Assembly: GCF_019431355.1 (NCBI RefSeq)
Contig: NZ_CP080269.1
Coordinates: 2,577,501 to 2,641,500 of the forward strand
Origin: Paenibacillus sp. R14(2021)
GTDB taxonomy: Bacteria > Bacillota > Bacilli > Paenibacillales > Paenibacillaceae
Direction of reading: 5' to 3'
DNA length: 64,000 bases
The position numbers and the translations under genes are program-made. Under the pieces are notes generated by a model, which was given only the letters and a program-made list of their open reading frames with translations, made no database searches and was not told the DNA's origin. Below are positions 8,649-17,790 of this stretch, in pieces (the stretch's first letter is position 1; each line of letters opens with the position of its first letter).

Positions 8649-11081
8649 TTACTCCAGCTCCCATTCGAGCATGCTTGTTTCCGTCACCGGAAGGTCGGCA
8701 TTAGCCGGCACGCGGAACGTCTTGATATCCGAGGGCTTGAAGTCTGCACGAATGACCCGGTTCCACTTTGGCAGCAGGATTTCGGCTGACGTCGCCCGTT
8801 TGTCCGTCTCGTAGCAGCGTACGATCAAGTCATCGTTATCTTCCGCTTTCTTAATGGCGCTGACGATGATGTTTTCCTTGTCGACGGAAACGTAGGAGTC
8901 GGTTTGCGGCAGCTTGCCTTCATGGAACGTCTCAATGACCGCTACCGGCTTGCAGTTCAGCTCGGCCGCGCGGCGCACCGTGCCCGCCTGCTCCCAAGTG
9001 CCTTCATGCGGCAGCAAGGAATAATTGAAGCGCTGAATGCCTTGATCGATGAATGCATACTCGCCGTCCGCTTCAGGCACGTAAGGGACATGATGCGCGT
9101 AGATCGGGCTGCGAAGCACCGTCAGCGCCATCTCTTTGTTATGCATGCTGTAGCTGTATTTGGCGTCGTTCATCAGGCTGAGCCCGTACACATCGTTTGT
9201 CTCCTGCACGATGCCCGAGTAGTCAACCCAGCTTTGGCCCGGCTCTTCCTCGCCGTTATGCTCTCTCTCGATGGTGCCGTACGGAATTTCATAGGTTTGC
9301 TTGCTAAAGATGACGTTGACTGGGAAGACAAGCTTAAGCATCTTAAACTTCTCGCGCCAATCCACCGTTACGCTGACGTCGATTTGTCTGCTGCCTGGAT
9401 ACATCGCGAAATCCTGTACGAGCTTGGAGCTGCCGTATTCACTCACGACGCGGATGACCGATTTGACCGGCCCGTGCTCGATGCGGAGCACCTTCGTTGC
9501 CTTGAACGTTTCCGAAGGTCCGTTGAAATGCAGCACGTCATGGCTCCACGTATCCGACGTATCTTCTATAACGACAGGCCTCGCGCCCTCGCCCTTCAGC
9601 ACCTCATGATTCAGCTTCTTGTCGCGCAGGCTCTTGATGAATCCGGTATTCCGGTCGAATTCAAGACGAAGCAGGCTGTTCTCGAGCACGAGATCGCTTG
9701 CCGTAATCGGTTCGCCGACCGGCTTGATCGAAGCGGACTCCGTCACGAGCTTGTAAAGGCGGTAGCCGAGCGGCGGCAGATCCGCCATGAAGCTGAGCCG
9801 GTATCGGCCGCGTGCTGCAGCCTGTGATTTCACCGTCTGGAACGGAACCGGCTTGCCGGTCTCGTCAAGCAGCACGGTCTTCTCCTTGATCCCGCCGACT
9901 TCGAGCTCGACATTAACGCGGCTCTGCCACGCGTGCGGATTGAACACGACGATCGGACGCATGGACTCGTCCTGCTCGATGCCGATATTCCACGACAGCG
10001 ATTGGACGGCGTAGTTGAGGGAACGATCGGCGATCGCCATTGCTTCGCCGAACAAATACCGGGCATCGTCATAAGCAGGCTCCAAGCTTGTGCCTGCCAA
10101 GATATCATGGAACTGGTTGAAGAGCACATTTTTCCATGCGCGATCGAGATCCGTAGGGTACGGCTGTCCCGTGATCCAAGAAGCGAGCGCGGAGAACTTC
10201 TCCGCGGCGATTAAACGGTTCTCCGCCTGACGGTTCCACTGTTTAATACCGGAATGCGCGGCGTAGCAGCCGCTGGCATGATGCTGAAGATCATCGTGGA
10301 CGACCGGGAATGACAATCCCGATTTCTCCATATCCTCGAAATACTGATCGGGCGTCGCGAACTCGAGCTTCGGCAAATCCGCTTCCCCGTTCATTCTGCG
10401 AATACTCGAAATATTCTCTTTCGTCGGACCGCCGCCGTGGTTGCCTACGCCGTAGAACAGCATCAGGTCGTTCAGCGGTTCTTTGAATTCACCCAAGCAG
10501 CGGCGTACATGGTTCTCCAGATCCTTGCCCCACGACAAATATTCAAACATGATGCGGAACGTCAGCACCTTCGAGCCATCGTCGGACTGCCACCAGAACA
10601 GACGCCCCGGGAGGCCCTTTTCGTTCGGCATCGGGCGCATCATAACGTAATAGTCCATACCGCTTTTCTTCAGAATTTGTGGCAGCATGGCGTTATGGCC
10701 GAAGCTGTCCACGTTGTAGCCGACTTTAGCCGTAACGCCAAGCTTCTCCTTGAAATAGCGCTGTCCGTACAGCCCCTGGCGGACAAAAGATTCGCCGCTC
10801 GGAATGTTGCAGTCGGGCTGAATCCACCAGCCGCCGACAATGTTCCAGCGGCCTTCGGCTGCGCGCGCCTGAATTTCCTTGAACATGCCGGGGTCGTTGT
10901 TCTCGATCCATTCGTACATCGCGGCCGAGCTGGATGTGAAAATAAAGTCTTCCGATTCCTTCATCCGGTCGAGCGCGGAACGGAACGTTGCTTTCGCTTC
11001 CTGAAAGCCTTCCTGCCACTGCCACAGCCACACTGGATCCAGATGCGCGTTGCCGATCATATAAAGCTTCTTGTCTTTCAT
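8649..11081 (-). CDS. GH38 alpha-mannosidase
   Basis: This 810-residue glycoside hydrolase family 38 enzyme is about the usual bacterial length. The zinc-site start NAHLDPVWLWQWQEG has His13 and Asp15. The catalytic nucleophile is Asp125 in VGYNVDSFGHN. A mid-domain HHASGCYAAHSG contributes another conserved histidine cluster, and the C-terminal half is the beta-rich GH38 domain. It should remove alpha-linked mannose from oligosaccharides. No signal peptide is present, so it acts inside the cell after ABC import. A GAGGAG lies rather far (14 nt) from the ATG. Its neighbours are an aldolase upstream and the acid-sugar aldolase/kinase pair downstream. Confidence 0.9.
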   Translation of the reverse strand: MKDKKLYMIGNAHLDPVWLWQWQEGFQEAKATFRSALDRMKESEDFIFTSSSAAMYEWIENNDPGMFKEIQARAAEGRWNIVGGWWIQPDCNIPSGESFVRQGLYGQRYFKEKLGVTAKVGYNVDSFGHNAMLPQILKKSGMDYYVMMRPMPNEKGLPGRLFWWQSDDGSKVLTFRIMFEYLSWGKDLENHVRRCLGEFKEPLNDLMLFYGVGNHGGGPTKENISSIRRMNGEADLPKLEFATPDQYFEDMEKSGLSFPVVHDDLQHHASGCYAAHSGIKQWNRQAENRLIAAEKFSALASWITGQPYPTDLDRAWKNVLFNQFHDILAGTSLEPAYDDARYLFGEAMAIADRSLNYAVQSLSWNIGIEQDESMRPIVVFNPHAWQSRVNVELEVGGIKEKTVLLDETGKPVPFQTVKSQAAARGRYRLSFMADLPPLGYRLYKLVTESASIKPVGEPITASDLVLENSLLRLEFDRNTGFIKSLRDKKLNHEVLKGEGARPVVIEDTSDTWSHDVLHFNGPSETFKATKVLRIEHGPVKSVIRVVSEYGSSKLVQDFAMYPGSRQIDVSVTVDWREKFKMLKLVFPVNVIFSKQTYEIPYGTIEREHNGEEEPGQSWVDYSGIVQETNDVYGLSLMNDAKYSYSMHNKEMALTVLRSPIYAHHVPYVPEADGEYAFIDQGIQRFNYSLLPHEGTWEQAGTVRRAAELNCKPVAVIETFHEGKLPQTDSYVSVDKENIIVSAIKKAEDNDDLIVRCYETDKRATSAEILLPKWNRVIRADFKPSDIKTFRVPANADLPVTETSMLEWELE

Positions 11082-11153
11082 ATGATTACATTCATCTCCT
11101 CGTAAGCAAGTTAAAATCTATGAATGAATTTCGTTTCGGAACATAGCTAAGCA

Positions 11154-12074
11154 TTACAGTATAAATCGACCGGCTTCACCCGCGCTGCATACGAAGCTTT
11201 CCATTTTATCGATAACCGTGCGTTTAACGGCATCACGGCCGAGTGCCAGACGATCCGGAGCGAGCGACAGACATTCCGCGTTCGTCATCCGCTCTTCGCG
11301 GCCGAGTGCCGCAAGCAGCGACAGCTCCAGGTCAGTAGCGATATTCACCTTGCTTACGCCGCCGCCAGGCAAACGGAATGCTTGCTGCATCATCTCGGCC
11401 GGAACGCCCGAGCCGCCGTGCAGGACAAGATAGACCGGCGTTAACGTGCGGATAGCGGACAACCGAGCATAGTCGATTTTCGGCAGCTTCACGTTGTAAA
11501 CGCCGTGTGCCGTGCCGCAGGATACGGCAAGCGCATCGACGCCGGTCAAACGGACGAATTCAGCCGCTTCCTGCGGATCGGTGTACAGCTCCTCGTCCTT
11601 ATCTGTTTCAACGAAGTCGGTCGTGCCGATCATGCCGAGCTCCGCTTCGACCGATACGCCCTTGGCGTGCGCATAGTCGACGACTTCCTTGCTGTCCTTG
11701 ACGTTGCCGTCGAACGGCTTCTCGGAAGCATCGATCATGACCGACGTAAATCCGGCATCGATGGCTTCGGCTATCGTCGCCAGCTCCTTCGTATGATCCA
11801 GATGGAGCACGACAGGAACGGTGATGTTCAGTGCTCCAATTTGAGCGTAAAATTCGTCGCCGAATTCCGCCGGCGTTATCCCATAGCGAATAAGCTCCTT
11901 GTGCGAAATTTGCACGATCATCGGCGAGCTCGCCTGCTGACCGGCCTGCAATACGGCCGCAATCATCGGCGTATACCGAGGCGAGAAGGAGCCGATCGCG
12001 AACCGGCCCGCTTCCGCGAATTCCAATGCTTTCTTAAGCGTGATTACATTTTGAGGTTTTGTTTGATTAAACAA
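11154..12074 (-). CDS. Class II fructose-bisphosphate/tagatose-bisphosphate-type aldolase
   Basis: This zinc-dependent class II aldolase of the FbaA/GatY/KbaY/IolJ family is about 307 residues long. LHLDHTK carries the catalytic Asp and a zinc histidine, EAELGMIG follows, and ligands from CGTAHGVY and LHGGSGVP complete the site; NIATDLE lies near the C-terminus and binds phosphate. I choose a TTG start at 12074: a purine-rich GGAGAGGAGAGG ribosome site lies 6 nt before it, whereas the ATG ten codons upstream (12104) would place that site inside the coding region. It cleaves a ketose bisphosphate or 1-phosphate to dihydroxyacetone phosphate plus an aldehyde; which ketose is unknown. It follows the racemase-like gene. 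Confidence 0.85.
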   Translation of the reverse strand: MFNQTKPQNVITLKKALEFAEAGRFAIGSFSPRYTPMIAAVLQAGQQASSPMIVQISHKELIRYGITPAEFGDEFYAQIGALNITVPVVLHLDHTKELATIAEAIDAGFTSVMIDASEKPFDGNVKDSKEVVDYAHAKGVSVEAELGMIGTTDFVETDKDEELYTDPQEAAEFVRLTGVDALAVSCGTAHGVYNVKLPKIDYARLSAIRTLTPVYLVLHGGSGVPAEMMQQAFRLPGGGVSKVNIATDLELSLLAALGREERMTNAECLSLAPDRLALGRDAVKRTVIDKMESFVCSAGEAGRFIL

Positions 12075-12104
12075 GTTGTCCCTCTCCTCTCCAATGGTAA
12101 ACAA

Positions 12105-12148
12105 TTTATCTGCCTATTTATCTATCTGGGTTATTTATCTGTTTATCT
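12105..12148. repeat. Four TTTATCT direct repeats in the racemase-aldolase gap
   Basis: TTTATCT occurs at 12105, 12117, 12134 and 12142 on the plus strand (AGATAAA on the transcribed strand). The AT-rich run fills the spacer between the racemase-like stop and the aldolase ribosome site. It could be an unstructured leader that keeps the site open, or slippage-derived simple sequence. No known operator matches it. Confidence 0.4.
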
Positions 12149-12151
12149 ATC

Positions 12152-12841
12152 CTATTGGTTCTGCAAAACTTGCTTTACGCGAGCCATGCCAAGCTCCGGA
12201 CTTGTCAGGAACCGCTTGCGCTCTTCCGGCGAAAACCGTTCTACCACCCGGGCCATCGATGCCTGCGCCAGCACGACCACTTCCGTATCCTCCGCCAATC
12301 GGCGGAGGGTCTCCGCCAGTTCGGTATCATGTCCATCCTTGTCGCCGGCAAGCAGCAGCTTGTAGGCAGTAGAGGCGACAACGGCAACAAGCTCGACTTC
12401 CTTGCCGGCCTGCTCCGCTTTGGCCCGCAGCTGACGCTGCGTAGGTGCGAGCGTAGTAGCCAGTGTTGCGGCAACCCCGATTTTCGATGCCGTCCGCACT
12501 GCATATTCCGCCACGGCTTCGTCGATTCTGACGATCGGAACGCCAATTTCCGGCTGGACTTGCCCGCACAGCTCGCCAATGGACGAGCAAGCGTTCAGAA
12601 TGCATTCAGCCCCAAGCTGTTCCGCGATACGGGCATATTCGCTCCAGCGGACCCGGATTTCTTCCACGCGGTCACCGTTTGCCGCGAGCTGCGGCAGGAT
12701 CGAATCGTCAACCAGATTGACGATTTCGATGCCTGGCATCTGCTCGTTCGCGAGCACCTTAAGTGTTTCGACCGTTAGCGGCGTCGTATGAATAATGGCC
12801 AGCTTGCGGCCGGACCAGTACGCCGGTTTACTCTCTCCCAT
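12152..12841 (-). CDS. Asp/Glu/hydantoin-racemase-like protein
   Basis: This 229-residue protein has the two-half fold of aspartate/glutamate racemases and related maleate isomerases and arylmalonate decarboxylases. The first cysteine loop reads LNACSSIGEL (near residue 84), the place of the first catalytic Cys. The second half, where a second Cys is expected after about 100 residues, reads VLAQASMARV with alanine instead of cysteine. Enzymes with one Cys in this superfamily include decarboxylases, so a racemase call is unsafe. The ATG at 12841 is chosen for its AAAGGG site; a GTG lies three codons upstream. An amino-acid racemase would be out of place in this sugar operon, so I infer a role on an acid-sugar intermediate. 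Confidence 0.65.
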   Translation of the reverse strand: MGESKPAYWSGRKLAIIHTTPLTVETLKVLANEQMPGIEIVNLVDDSILPQLAANGDRVEEIRVRWSEYARIAEQLGAECILNACSSIGELCGQVQPEIGVPIVRIDEAVAEYAVRTASKIGVAATLATTLAPTQRQLRAKAEQAGKEVELVAVVASTAYKLLLAGDKDGHDTELAETLRRLAEDTEVVVLAQASMARVVERFSPEERKRFLTSPELGMARVKQVLQNQ

Positions 12842-12909
12842 ACCTATCACCCTTTCTTCATTGCAGCCATTCTGTTTATGCTCTCAGCCCCGCCTGGAAT
12901 CGAATTCAC

Positions 12910-14946
12910 CTAAACCGGCTGCAAGTTCAGCGCTTCCGCATAAGCCTCCGCCTCTTGAGACGCGTATAAGATAAGCCCGATGCACCAAGAATGCGACAAC
13001 GTGAGCATCATGCCTTTGGGTTGAAAGCAGTTGGTGTTATAGAAACGTTCGGTTACCATCCCTTTATACGCATTGAAATCGCCATCTTCCCTTGCGATAA
13101 ACTGCAGGAAGCAGGCGATATGGTCCCTCGTGCGATCAAGATAATAACGGTCCTTCGTGTACGTCCACAAACGCAGCATCTCCGGTACGCAGAACAGGCC
13201 ATAGTTGTGCAGATGCTGATTAGACGTCGATGCCTGATCCGCGCCCCGCGAGCGGAAATCATACTGCGCGAGCAAAGAATGGCGCGGGAAATTCAGATTG
13301 TACGTCCACCGGAACGTCATCATCCAATCCGCCGCGCTGGATGCAAGCTCCAGCCACAGCGGGTTCCTGTCGAATTCATACAGATGCACATATGCGGCGA
13401 CCGCGTTGTATGCATCCTCGGAGGTTGGCGTCAAGTGGACGTCCTCGGGGGCTCCGTAAATATACTCATTTCTTATGAAGCGTTCATAGTAAGCGCCGGC
13501 TTTCACAGCCGATTCAGAGAATGCATTCTCTCCAAAATAGGTTGCTCCTTCGAGGAGCGCGGCAATCCATAGCATGCCACCGGCGCCATCCCATTCCTCT
13601 ACATGGCCTGTTTGGCAATTGTAGTACGAGCCGAAGTTTCCATCCTCCCGCTGATGGGAAGCCGCGAAGCGCAGATTGGACGCTACGGCCGCTTCCCAGT
13701 CGGGATGCGCCGCTCCGCGTTCGCGTTCGAAGGTAAGCGCGCGCGTCATGAACAGCGTGGCCTCTGCGATCGTACGTGCCTGCAGCCAGTCGGATTTCGG
13801 ATTCCACCCGGCGGTCCAGCCTTTGCCTTCCACCCACGATGCCCAGAAAATGCCGCTCGGCGAAACGCCGCCCGCAATCTTATCCAGCACTGCGATTCCA
13901 GCTTCCGTATAGGCGCCGATATCTTTCTTCCTGCCGTACGCAAGGAGCGCATAGGCATATGGCGCTCCGCTAACCCAGCCGACATGCATATGGGGACGGT
14001 CGCCCATCCCTTTCACGTTATTATTGAATTCCCGGTCGAATGCCGCAGTTTCGTTCAAGATGCCTTGGTCCTTATTGTAGTGCCATGTATAAAGTCCATG
14101 AGCGGTCAGCTCCGCTGCTTCTTCCAGTCCCATCCACGGATTCAGGTCATGCTCCGCCGCATGCTGCCGGTACATGCGCCGCACAAACGGATCGTAGGCA
14201 TGGGGGTCGGGCCCCGCGGCGTACACCTTCAGCTTCAGCATCACCTGCTGGCCCGGCTGAAAGCGGGCAGACACTATATCAGCGGGCCTTGGCAGCGGAT
14301 CACCGACAAATGTCACCGGCTCTTCCCGGTAAGGGAAATTCAGCCAAATCGCCGTCCCTTCGGCATTCCCCTTGAAGCCGAGGCCGGACAAGCCAAGCTC
14401 CGACATTTCGTCGGTGCACAAGGCGCCGCAAGCTTCGTCGTTCCAAGCGAATACTGCCGGGAGCGCCGCGCGGTCCGAACGAAATGACCAGTAATCGGAC
14501 ACCATTTCATCCGAATTGCCGCCCCGGTAATCGTACCGGGGATACCGGCGCAAATTTTTCTCGAACCGGTTTTCTTTGTAGAATGCGCCGGGGATCATCC
14601 AATCCGGACGACCCGGACCGATCAGCTCGCAGCCGAAGGTCAGCCCGAAATCCGCAGGCTCGCTGCCCTTATAGACGAACCGAAGCTTCACGTCGTAACC
14701 GCCGCATTCATCATCTGTTACGGCCGTCCATGCCGCTTCCGCCTCGAACAACTCCGAAGCGCCCGTCATCCGCAGTCCGCCTTCACCGTCCGGAGCGATG
14801 TCCGAGATCGCCAGCTCGGCGATTTCGCGGCCTTCCGCATTCCATATGCCGAGAAGACGAGCGAACCGCATGTACGCCGGACCGTCATCCTTCCCAGGTT
14901 CGTATACCCGAAGCTCGCTGCCGTTTTGTTCTGCTCTCCATCCCAC
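12910..14946 (-). CDS. Unassigned protein, likely (alpha/alpha)6-barrel glycosidase
   Basis: The protein has 678 residues and a GTG start preceded by AAGGGGG. I cannot place it in a named family. Residues 1-270 look beta-rich (an immunoglobulin- or supersandwich-like domain). From about 285 on it is helical, with repeated aromatic/acidic segments such as GLYTWHYNKDQGILNE, GDRPHMHVGWVSG, REDGNFGSYYN and HVEEWDGAGGMLWIAALL, the style of six-hairpin glycosidases and unsaturated-uronyl or beta-L-arabinofuranosidase-like hydrolases. Candidate catalytic acids are in NCQTGHVEEWDG and LTPTSEDAYNA. No signal peptide is present, so it would act on imported sugar. It lies between the amidohydrolase and racemase-like genes. 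The hydrolase role is inference. Confidence 0.55.
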   Translation of the reverse strand: MGWRAEQNGSELRVYEPGKDDGPAYMRFARLLGIWNAEGREIAELAISDIAPDGEGGLRMTGASELFEAEAAWTAVTDDECGGYDVKLRFVYKGSEPADFGLTFGCELIGPGRPDWMIPGAFYKENRFEKNLRRYPRYDYRGGNSDEMVSDYWSFRSDRAALPAVFAWNDEACGALCTDEMSELGLSGLGFKGNAEGTAIWLNFPYREEPVTFVGDPLPRPADIVSARFQPGQQVMLKLKVYAAGPDPHAYDPFVRRMYRQHAAEHDLNPWMGLEEAAELTAHGLYTWHYNKDQGILNETAAFDREFNNNVKGMGDRPHMHVGWVSGAPYAYALLAYGRKKDIGAYTEAGIAVLDKIAGGVSPSGIFWASWVEGKGWTAGWNPKSDWLQARTIAEATLFMTRALTFERERGAAHPDWEAAVASNLRFAASHQREDGNFGSYYNCQTGHVEEWDGAGGMLWIAALLEGATYFGENAFSESAVKAGAYYERFIRNEYIYGAPEDVHLTPTSEDAYNAVAAYVHLYEFDRNPLWLELASSAADWMMTFRWTYNLNFPRHSLLAQYDFRSRGADQASTSNQHLHNYGLFCVPEMLRLWTYTKDRYYLDRTRDHIACFLQFIAREDGDFNAYKGMVTERFYNTNCFQPKGMMLTLSHSWCIGLILYASQEAEAYAEALNLQPV

Positions 14947-14970
14947 TGTCCGGGCCCCCTTCCGATTCGT

Positions 14971-16224
14971 TTAGATGTCCAGCTTGTAGAGTTCAATCAG
15001 ATTGTCCCGGAAAATTCGGTCCGCGAAGCGCAGCGCGTCCGCTTCCTTCATCGCACCTTCTGCCACCTTCTCGGTCAGCGTGTCTGCGATGATGCCGCGC
15101 GCCAGCTTCAAATGCGCATAGGTGCCTTCGATGTGGCTGTAATCTCCGCCGAAGCCTTGAATCTTCGTCTGCGGTACCATCTCGATCATTTGATGCAGGA
15201 TCTGCTTGGCTGCCGTCGGAGAAATAATATAAGTCCATGTAAAATCGGCGTACACGTTTGGATAGTTTTTGACAATGCTTAGGTAAGCATCGTGATAAGG
15301 GAAGCCGCAATGCAGCAGCACGAACTTGGCGTCCGTGTATTCGGCCAGCAAAGGAAGAAGCAGCGCCGCATTAGAGTTCGGAATCAGATTCCCGTTGCTT
15401 GAGACGCTTGTTTCGTGATGGCCGGTATGAATTTGGATCGGCAGCTCATAAGCAATGGAACGCTGGATAATAAAATGAATGAGATAGTCTTGAAGCGCCT
15501 CCGTCTCCCGCTGAGACAGTCCGTCCTCCAGCGTGCAGCCCATCAGCCGATTGAATATGGATTCGGCATCCTGGAGAGACGGTTTCGTGCATGCCAGCGA
15601 CCGCCAATAAGCATGACCGAGCTTTGTCGCGACCATGCCCTCCTGCTTGTATCTATGCAATAAGGCATCCACGGCATCCAGGTAGCCCGTGAGCGTATGC
15701 ACGTTCATCCGCGCGTTCCGCTCGACGTCGTGAATATCCTTGCGTGTTCGAAGTTTATAGGTGAAATCCAAGAACATAATCGGCCGGAATAGCTCATAGT
15801 CCAGCTTTGTCGTTTGAATCAGCGTAAAAGCCAAGTCAATACCCGATTTCTCAAACAATACCTGGTTGTACCAGTCAGGGTTATGCGACGCTGCTTTCAC
15901 TTTCTCGTTCACGTCCAAAATCCCCGTAACGCTCCAGTCGTTAAACGCGTACAAATCGTTCATCGCGGTTCGGAACATGCGCGCGTAAGTCGTATTGCTC
16001 GTTCGTTCCCAATACTTCATGAACACGGCCGCCTTCTCCTCGTCGCTGCGGCCATTTCTGCTGAGAGCGCCTCGGACCATACCGGCCGTAATTAGATCGG
16101 AATCCAAATAATGAAGCAATGAGAAAAAATCGTGGTTCTCTTTCTTGCGGATTTGCGGAGTCGCCAGATGCTCATGTCCATCGATGATCCGGAGTTGATT
16201 TACATATTCATGAATGCTGCTCAT
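14971..16224 (-). CDS. Amidohydrolase-2-type metal-dependent hydrolase
   Basis: This 417-residue protein of the amidohydrolase superfamily (PF04909-like TIM barrel) has a metal motif IDGHEHL at residues 14-20, IQIHTGHHE in the middle, FVLLHCGFPYHDAYL with the next histidine, and GFGGDYSHIEG with the C-terminal aspartate. Family members hydrolyse lactones, decarboxylate aromatic or gamma-resorcylate acids, or act as uronate isomerases. In a sugar operon, a lactonase or an acid-sugar isomerase is the natural guess. AAGGAG precedes the ATG by 9 nt. It is the first enzyme gene after the transporter genes, behind a terminator-like hairpin. Confidence 0.75.
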   Translation of the reverse strand: MSSIHEYVNQLRIIDGHEHLATPQIRKKENHDFFSLLHYLDSDLITAGMVRGALSRNGRSDEEKAAVFMKYWERTSNTTYARMFRTAMNDLYAFNDWSVTGILDVNEKVKAASHNPDWYNQVLFEKSGIDLAFTLIQTTKLDYELFRPIMFLDFTYKLRTRKDIHDVERNARMNVHTLTGYLDAVDALLHRYKQEGMVATKLGHAYWRSLACTKPSLQDAESIFNRLMGCTLEDGLSQRETEALQDYLIHFIIQRSIAYELPIQIHTGHHETSVSSNGNLIPNSNAALLLPLLAEYTDAKFVLLHCGFPYHDAYLSIVKNYPNVYADFTWTYIISPTAAKQILHQMIEMVPQTKIQGFGGDYSHIEGTYAHLKLARGIIADTLTEKVAEGAMKEADALRFADRIFRDNLIELYKLDI

Positions 16225-16248
16225 CGGGCCTTTCTCCTTCCAAAAATA

Positions 16249-16284
16249 GGGAGACTGCTTCTCATTCGAGAGAAGCAGTCTCCC
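16249..16284 (-). terminator. Intra-operon terminator-like hairpin after the binding-protein gene
   Basis: A perfect 15-bp inverted repeat (GGGAGACTGCTTCTC / GAGAAGCAGTCTCCC) with a 6-nt loop is followed on the minus strand by TATTTTTGG. It lies between the solute-binding protein stop and the amidohydrolase start. It should stop most transcripts or stabilise the 3' end of the transporter message, so the binding protein is made in excess over the downstream enzymes. Confidence 0.8.
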
Positions 16285-16294
16285 CTCAATTAAT

Positions 16295-17650
16295 CTACAT
16301 CTTAAGCTCTGGGAAGGCGTTCTTGACTTCCTTCTTGAATGCTGCTACTACATCGTCGAAGCTCTTATTGTTCGTAATGCCAGCGCCGGCGACTTTTCTC
16401 CATCTGCTGAGAATTTCCTCGCCGTATTTGTCCGCCTTCGTTGCCGGAATTTTTGTAACCGTTTCATAGTACGGCTTCAAAATGTTCTGATCGCCGAAGA
16501 ACGGGGCTTTAAACGTTTCGAGGTTGCTCTCATATACTTTGCCGTTACCTGGCATATTGCCGGTTTTCTCCAGGTTGTGCTGCTGCCATTCTTCACCGGC
16601 GATATATTTGATAAACTCGTACGCCAGCTCTTTATTGTCCGATTTGTCGTAAATGCCGCGGTATGTGCCGCCGACGTAGAAGCCTTCCGGCGTTTTGGCC
16701 ACGCCATACTTGCCTTTTGCTTTATCGTCTTTGTTATCAATCATGAAGCCAGCCCAAGCTGGCATCGAAGTAAGCACGACGCTGCCGTCGTTAAGCGCAT
16801 TGCCCCAGCCAGCCGACATGAAAGATAGCTTGGCGTCCACGTTGTTTTGGCGGATGCTTTGCTGTGTTTCGTATACCGTCTGCCATTTCGGATCGATATT
16901 CAGCTTGCCGTCCATTACCCATGGCTGCGTGTTGTACGCCTCGATGTCGAACAGGTCGCCCGAGTTTTGAATCAGATGGACTTTGCCGCCGCTGTCCGCA
17001 GCTACCTTTTTGCCGAGTTCGATTACTTTATCCCAGGAGCTGACCATCTCGCTGATTTTGTCTGAATCGTCCGTGCCCAGCACTTTCTTGGCATTCTCTT
17101 TCAGATACCAGAAGCCGCCCGGCGAGGAATGGTCGGATATCGCGCGAAGCTTGTTATCAGTTGAACGTCCAAGCTCTTGCACGTAAGGAATGTAATCCTT
17201 CACCAAATCGTCGCCGCCCATGGCCGAAAGGTCGGTCAGGAACTTGGAGTCGATGAATTTGCCGATATAGCCGCGCTCCAGATCGAAAATATCGGGAACG
17301 TCTCTGCCCGATTGAAGCGCCGAAAGCAGCTTCGTTTGGTACTGGTCACCCGGGAACATTTTCACATCTACGGTGACACCCGGATTCTTCGCATGAAATT
17401 GCTCAGCCATATCTTTCACTTGATCGAAGAACGTCCAGATAACCAGTTTGCCCTTCAGCTCTGTAGTGCCGCCGTTATTGCCAGCTTGATTGCCGCTATC
17501 CGCTGCGCCGCTGTTTGCATTTCCGGTATCCGCCTTCGTGCCGTTAGCATTACCGCCGTTGTTAGTGTTACCGCTGTTGCCGCAGCCTGCAAGCAGGCCG
17601 GCAGCCAGAACAACGGAAGTCGCCATGGTCAGCCATTTTTTCGTTTTCAA
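16295..17650 (-). CDS. ABC transporter sugar-binding lipoprotein (family 1)
   Basis: This 451-residue extracellular solute-binding protein belongs to the MalE/family 1 type. It has a positive N-terminus (LKTKKWL), a hydrophobic signal segment and the lipobox LLAGC, followed by a low-complexity Asn/Gly linker of about 45 residues. The lobe start LKGKLVIWTFFDQVKDMAEQ is typical of the family. The frame is open upstream to an ATG at 17725, but the TTG at 17650 fits better: AAAGGGGAG lies 6 nt before it and the signal peptide begins right there. It captures the oligosaccharide outside the membrane and delivers it to the two permeases encoded upstream. No ATPase gene is present, so a shared MsmX-type ATPase elsewhere is expected. 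Confidence 0.9.
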   Translation of the reverse strand: MKTKKWLTMATSVVLAAGLLAGCGNSGNTNNGGNANGTKADTGNANSGAADSGNQAGNNGGTTELKGKLVIWTFFDQVKDMAEQFHAKNPGVTVDVKMFPGDQYQTKLLSALQSGRDVPDIFDLERGYIGKFIDSKFLTDLSAMGGDDLVKDYIPYVQELGRSTDNKLRAISDHSSPGGFWYLKENAKKVLGTDDSDKISEMVSSWDKVIELGKKVAADSGGKVHLIQNSGDLFDIEAYNTQPWVMDGKLNIDPKWQTVYETQQSIRQNNVDAKLSFMSAGWGNALNDGSVVLTSMPAWAGFMIDNKDDKAKGKYGVAKTPEGFYVGGTYRGIYDKSDNKELAYEFIKYIAGEEWQQHNLEKTGNMPGNGKVYESNLETFKAPFFGDQNILKPYYETVTKIPATKADKYGEEILSRWRKVAGAGITNNKSFDDVVAAFKKEVKNAFPELKM

Positions 17651-17790
17651 AACCGTTCTCCCCTTTAAATGTGGTTTAAATGAGATGCTTAAATGATGAT
17701 CCCCTTGGTAGCAAAACGCTTTCATTGATAGCCTTGTTATTCCTTGCCCTGACGCATCACCTCTTTCAATGGAGTCTTCTTCTCACGCCG

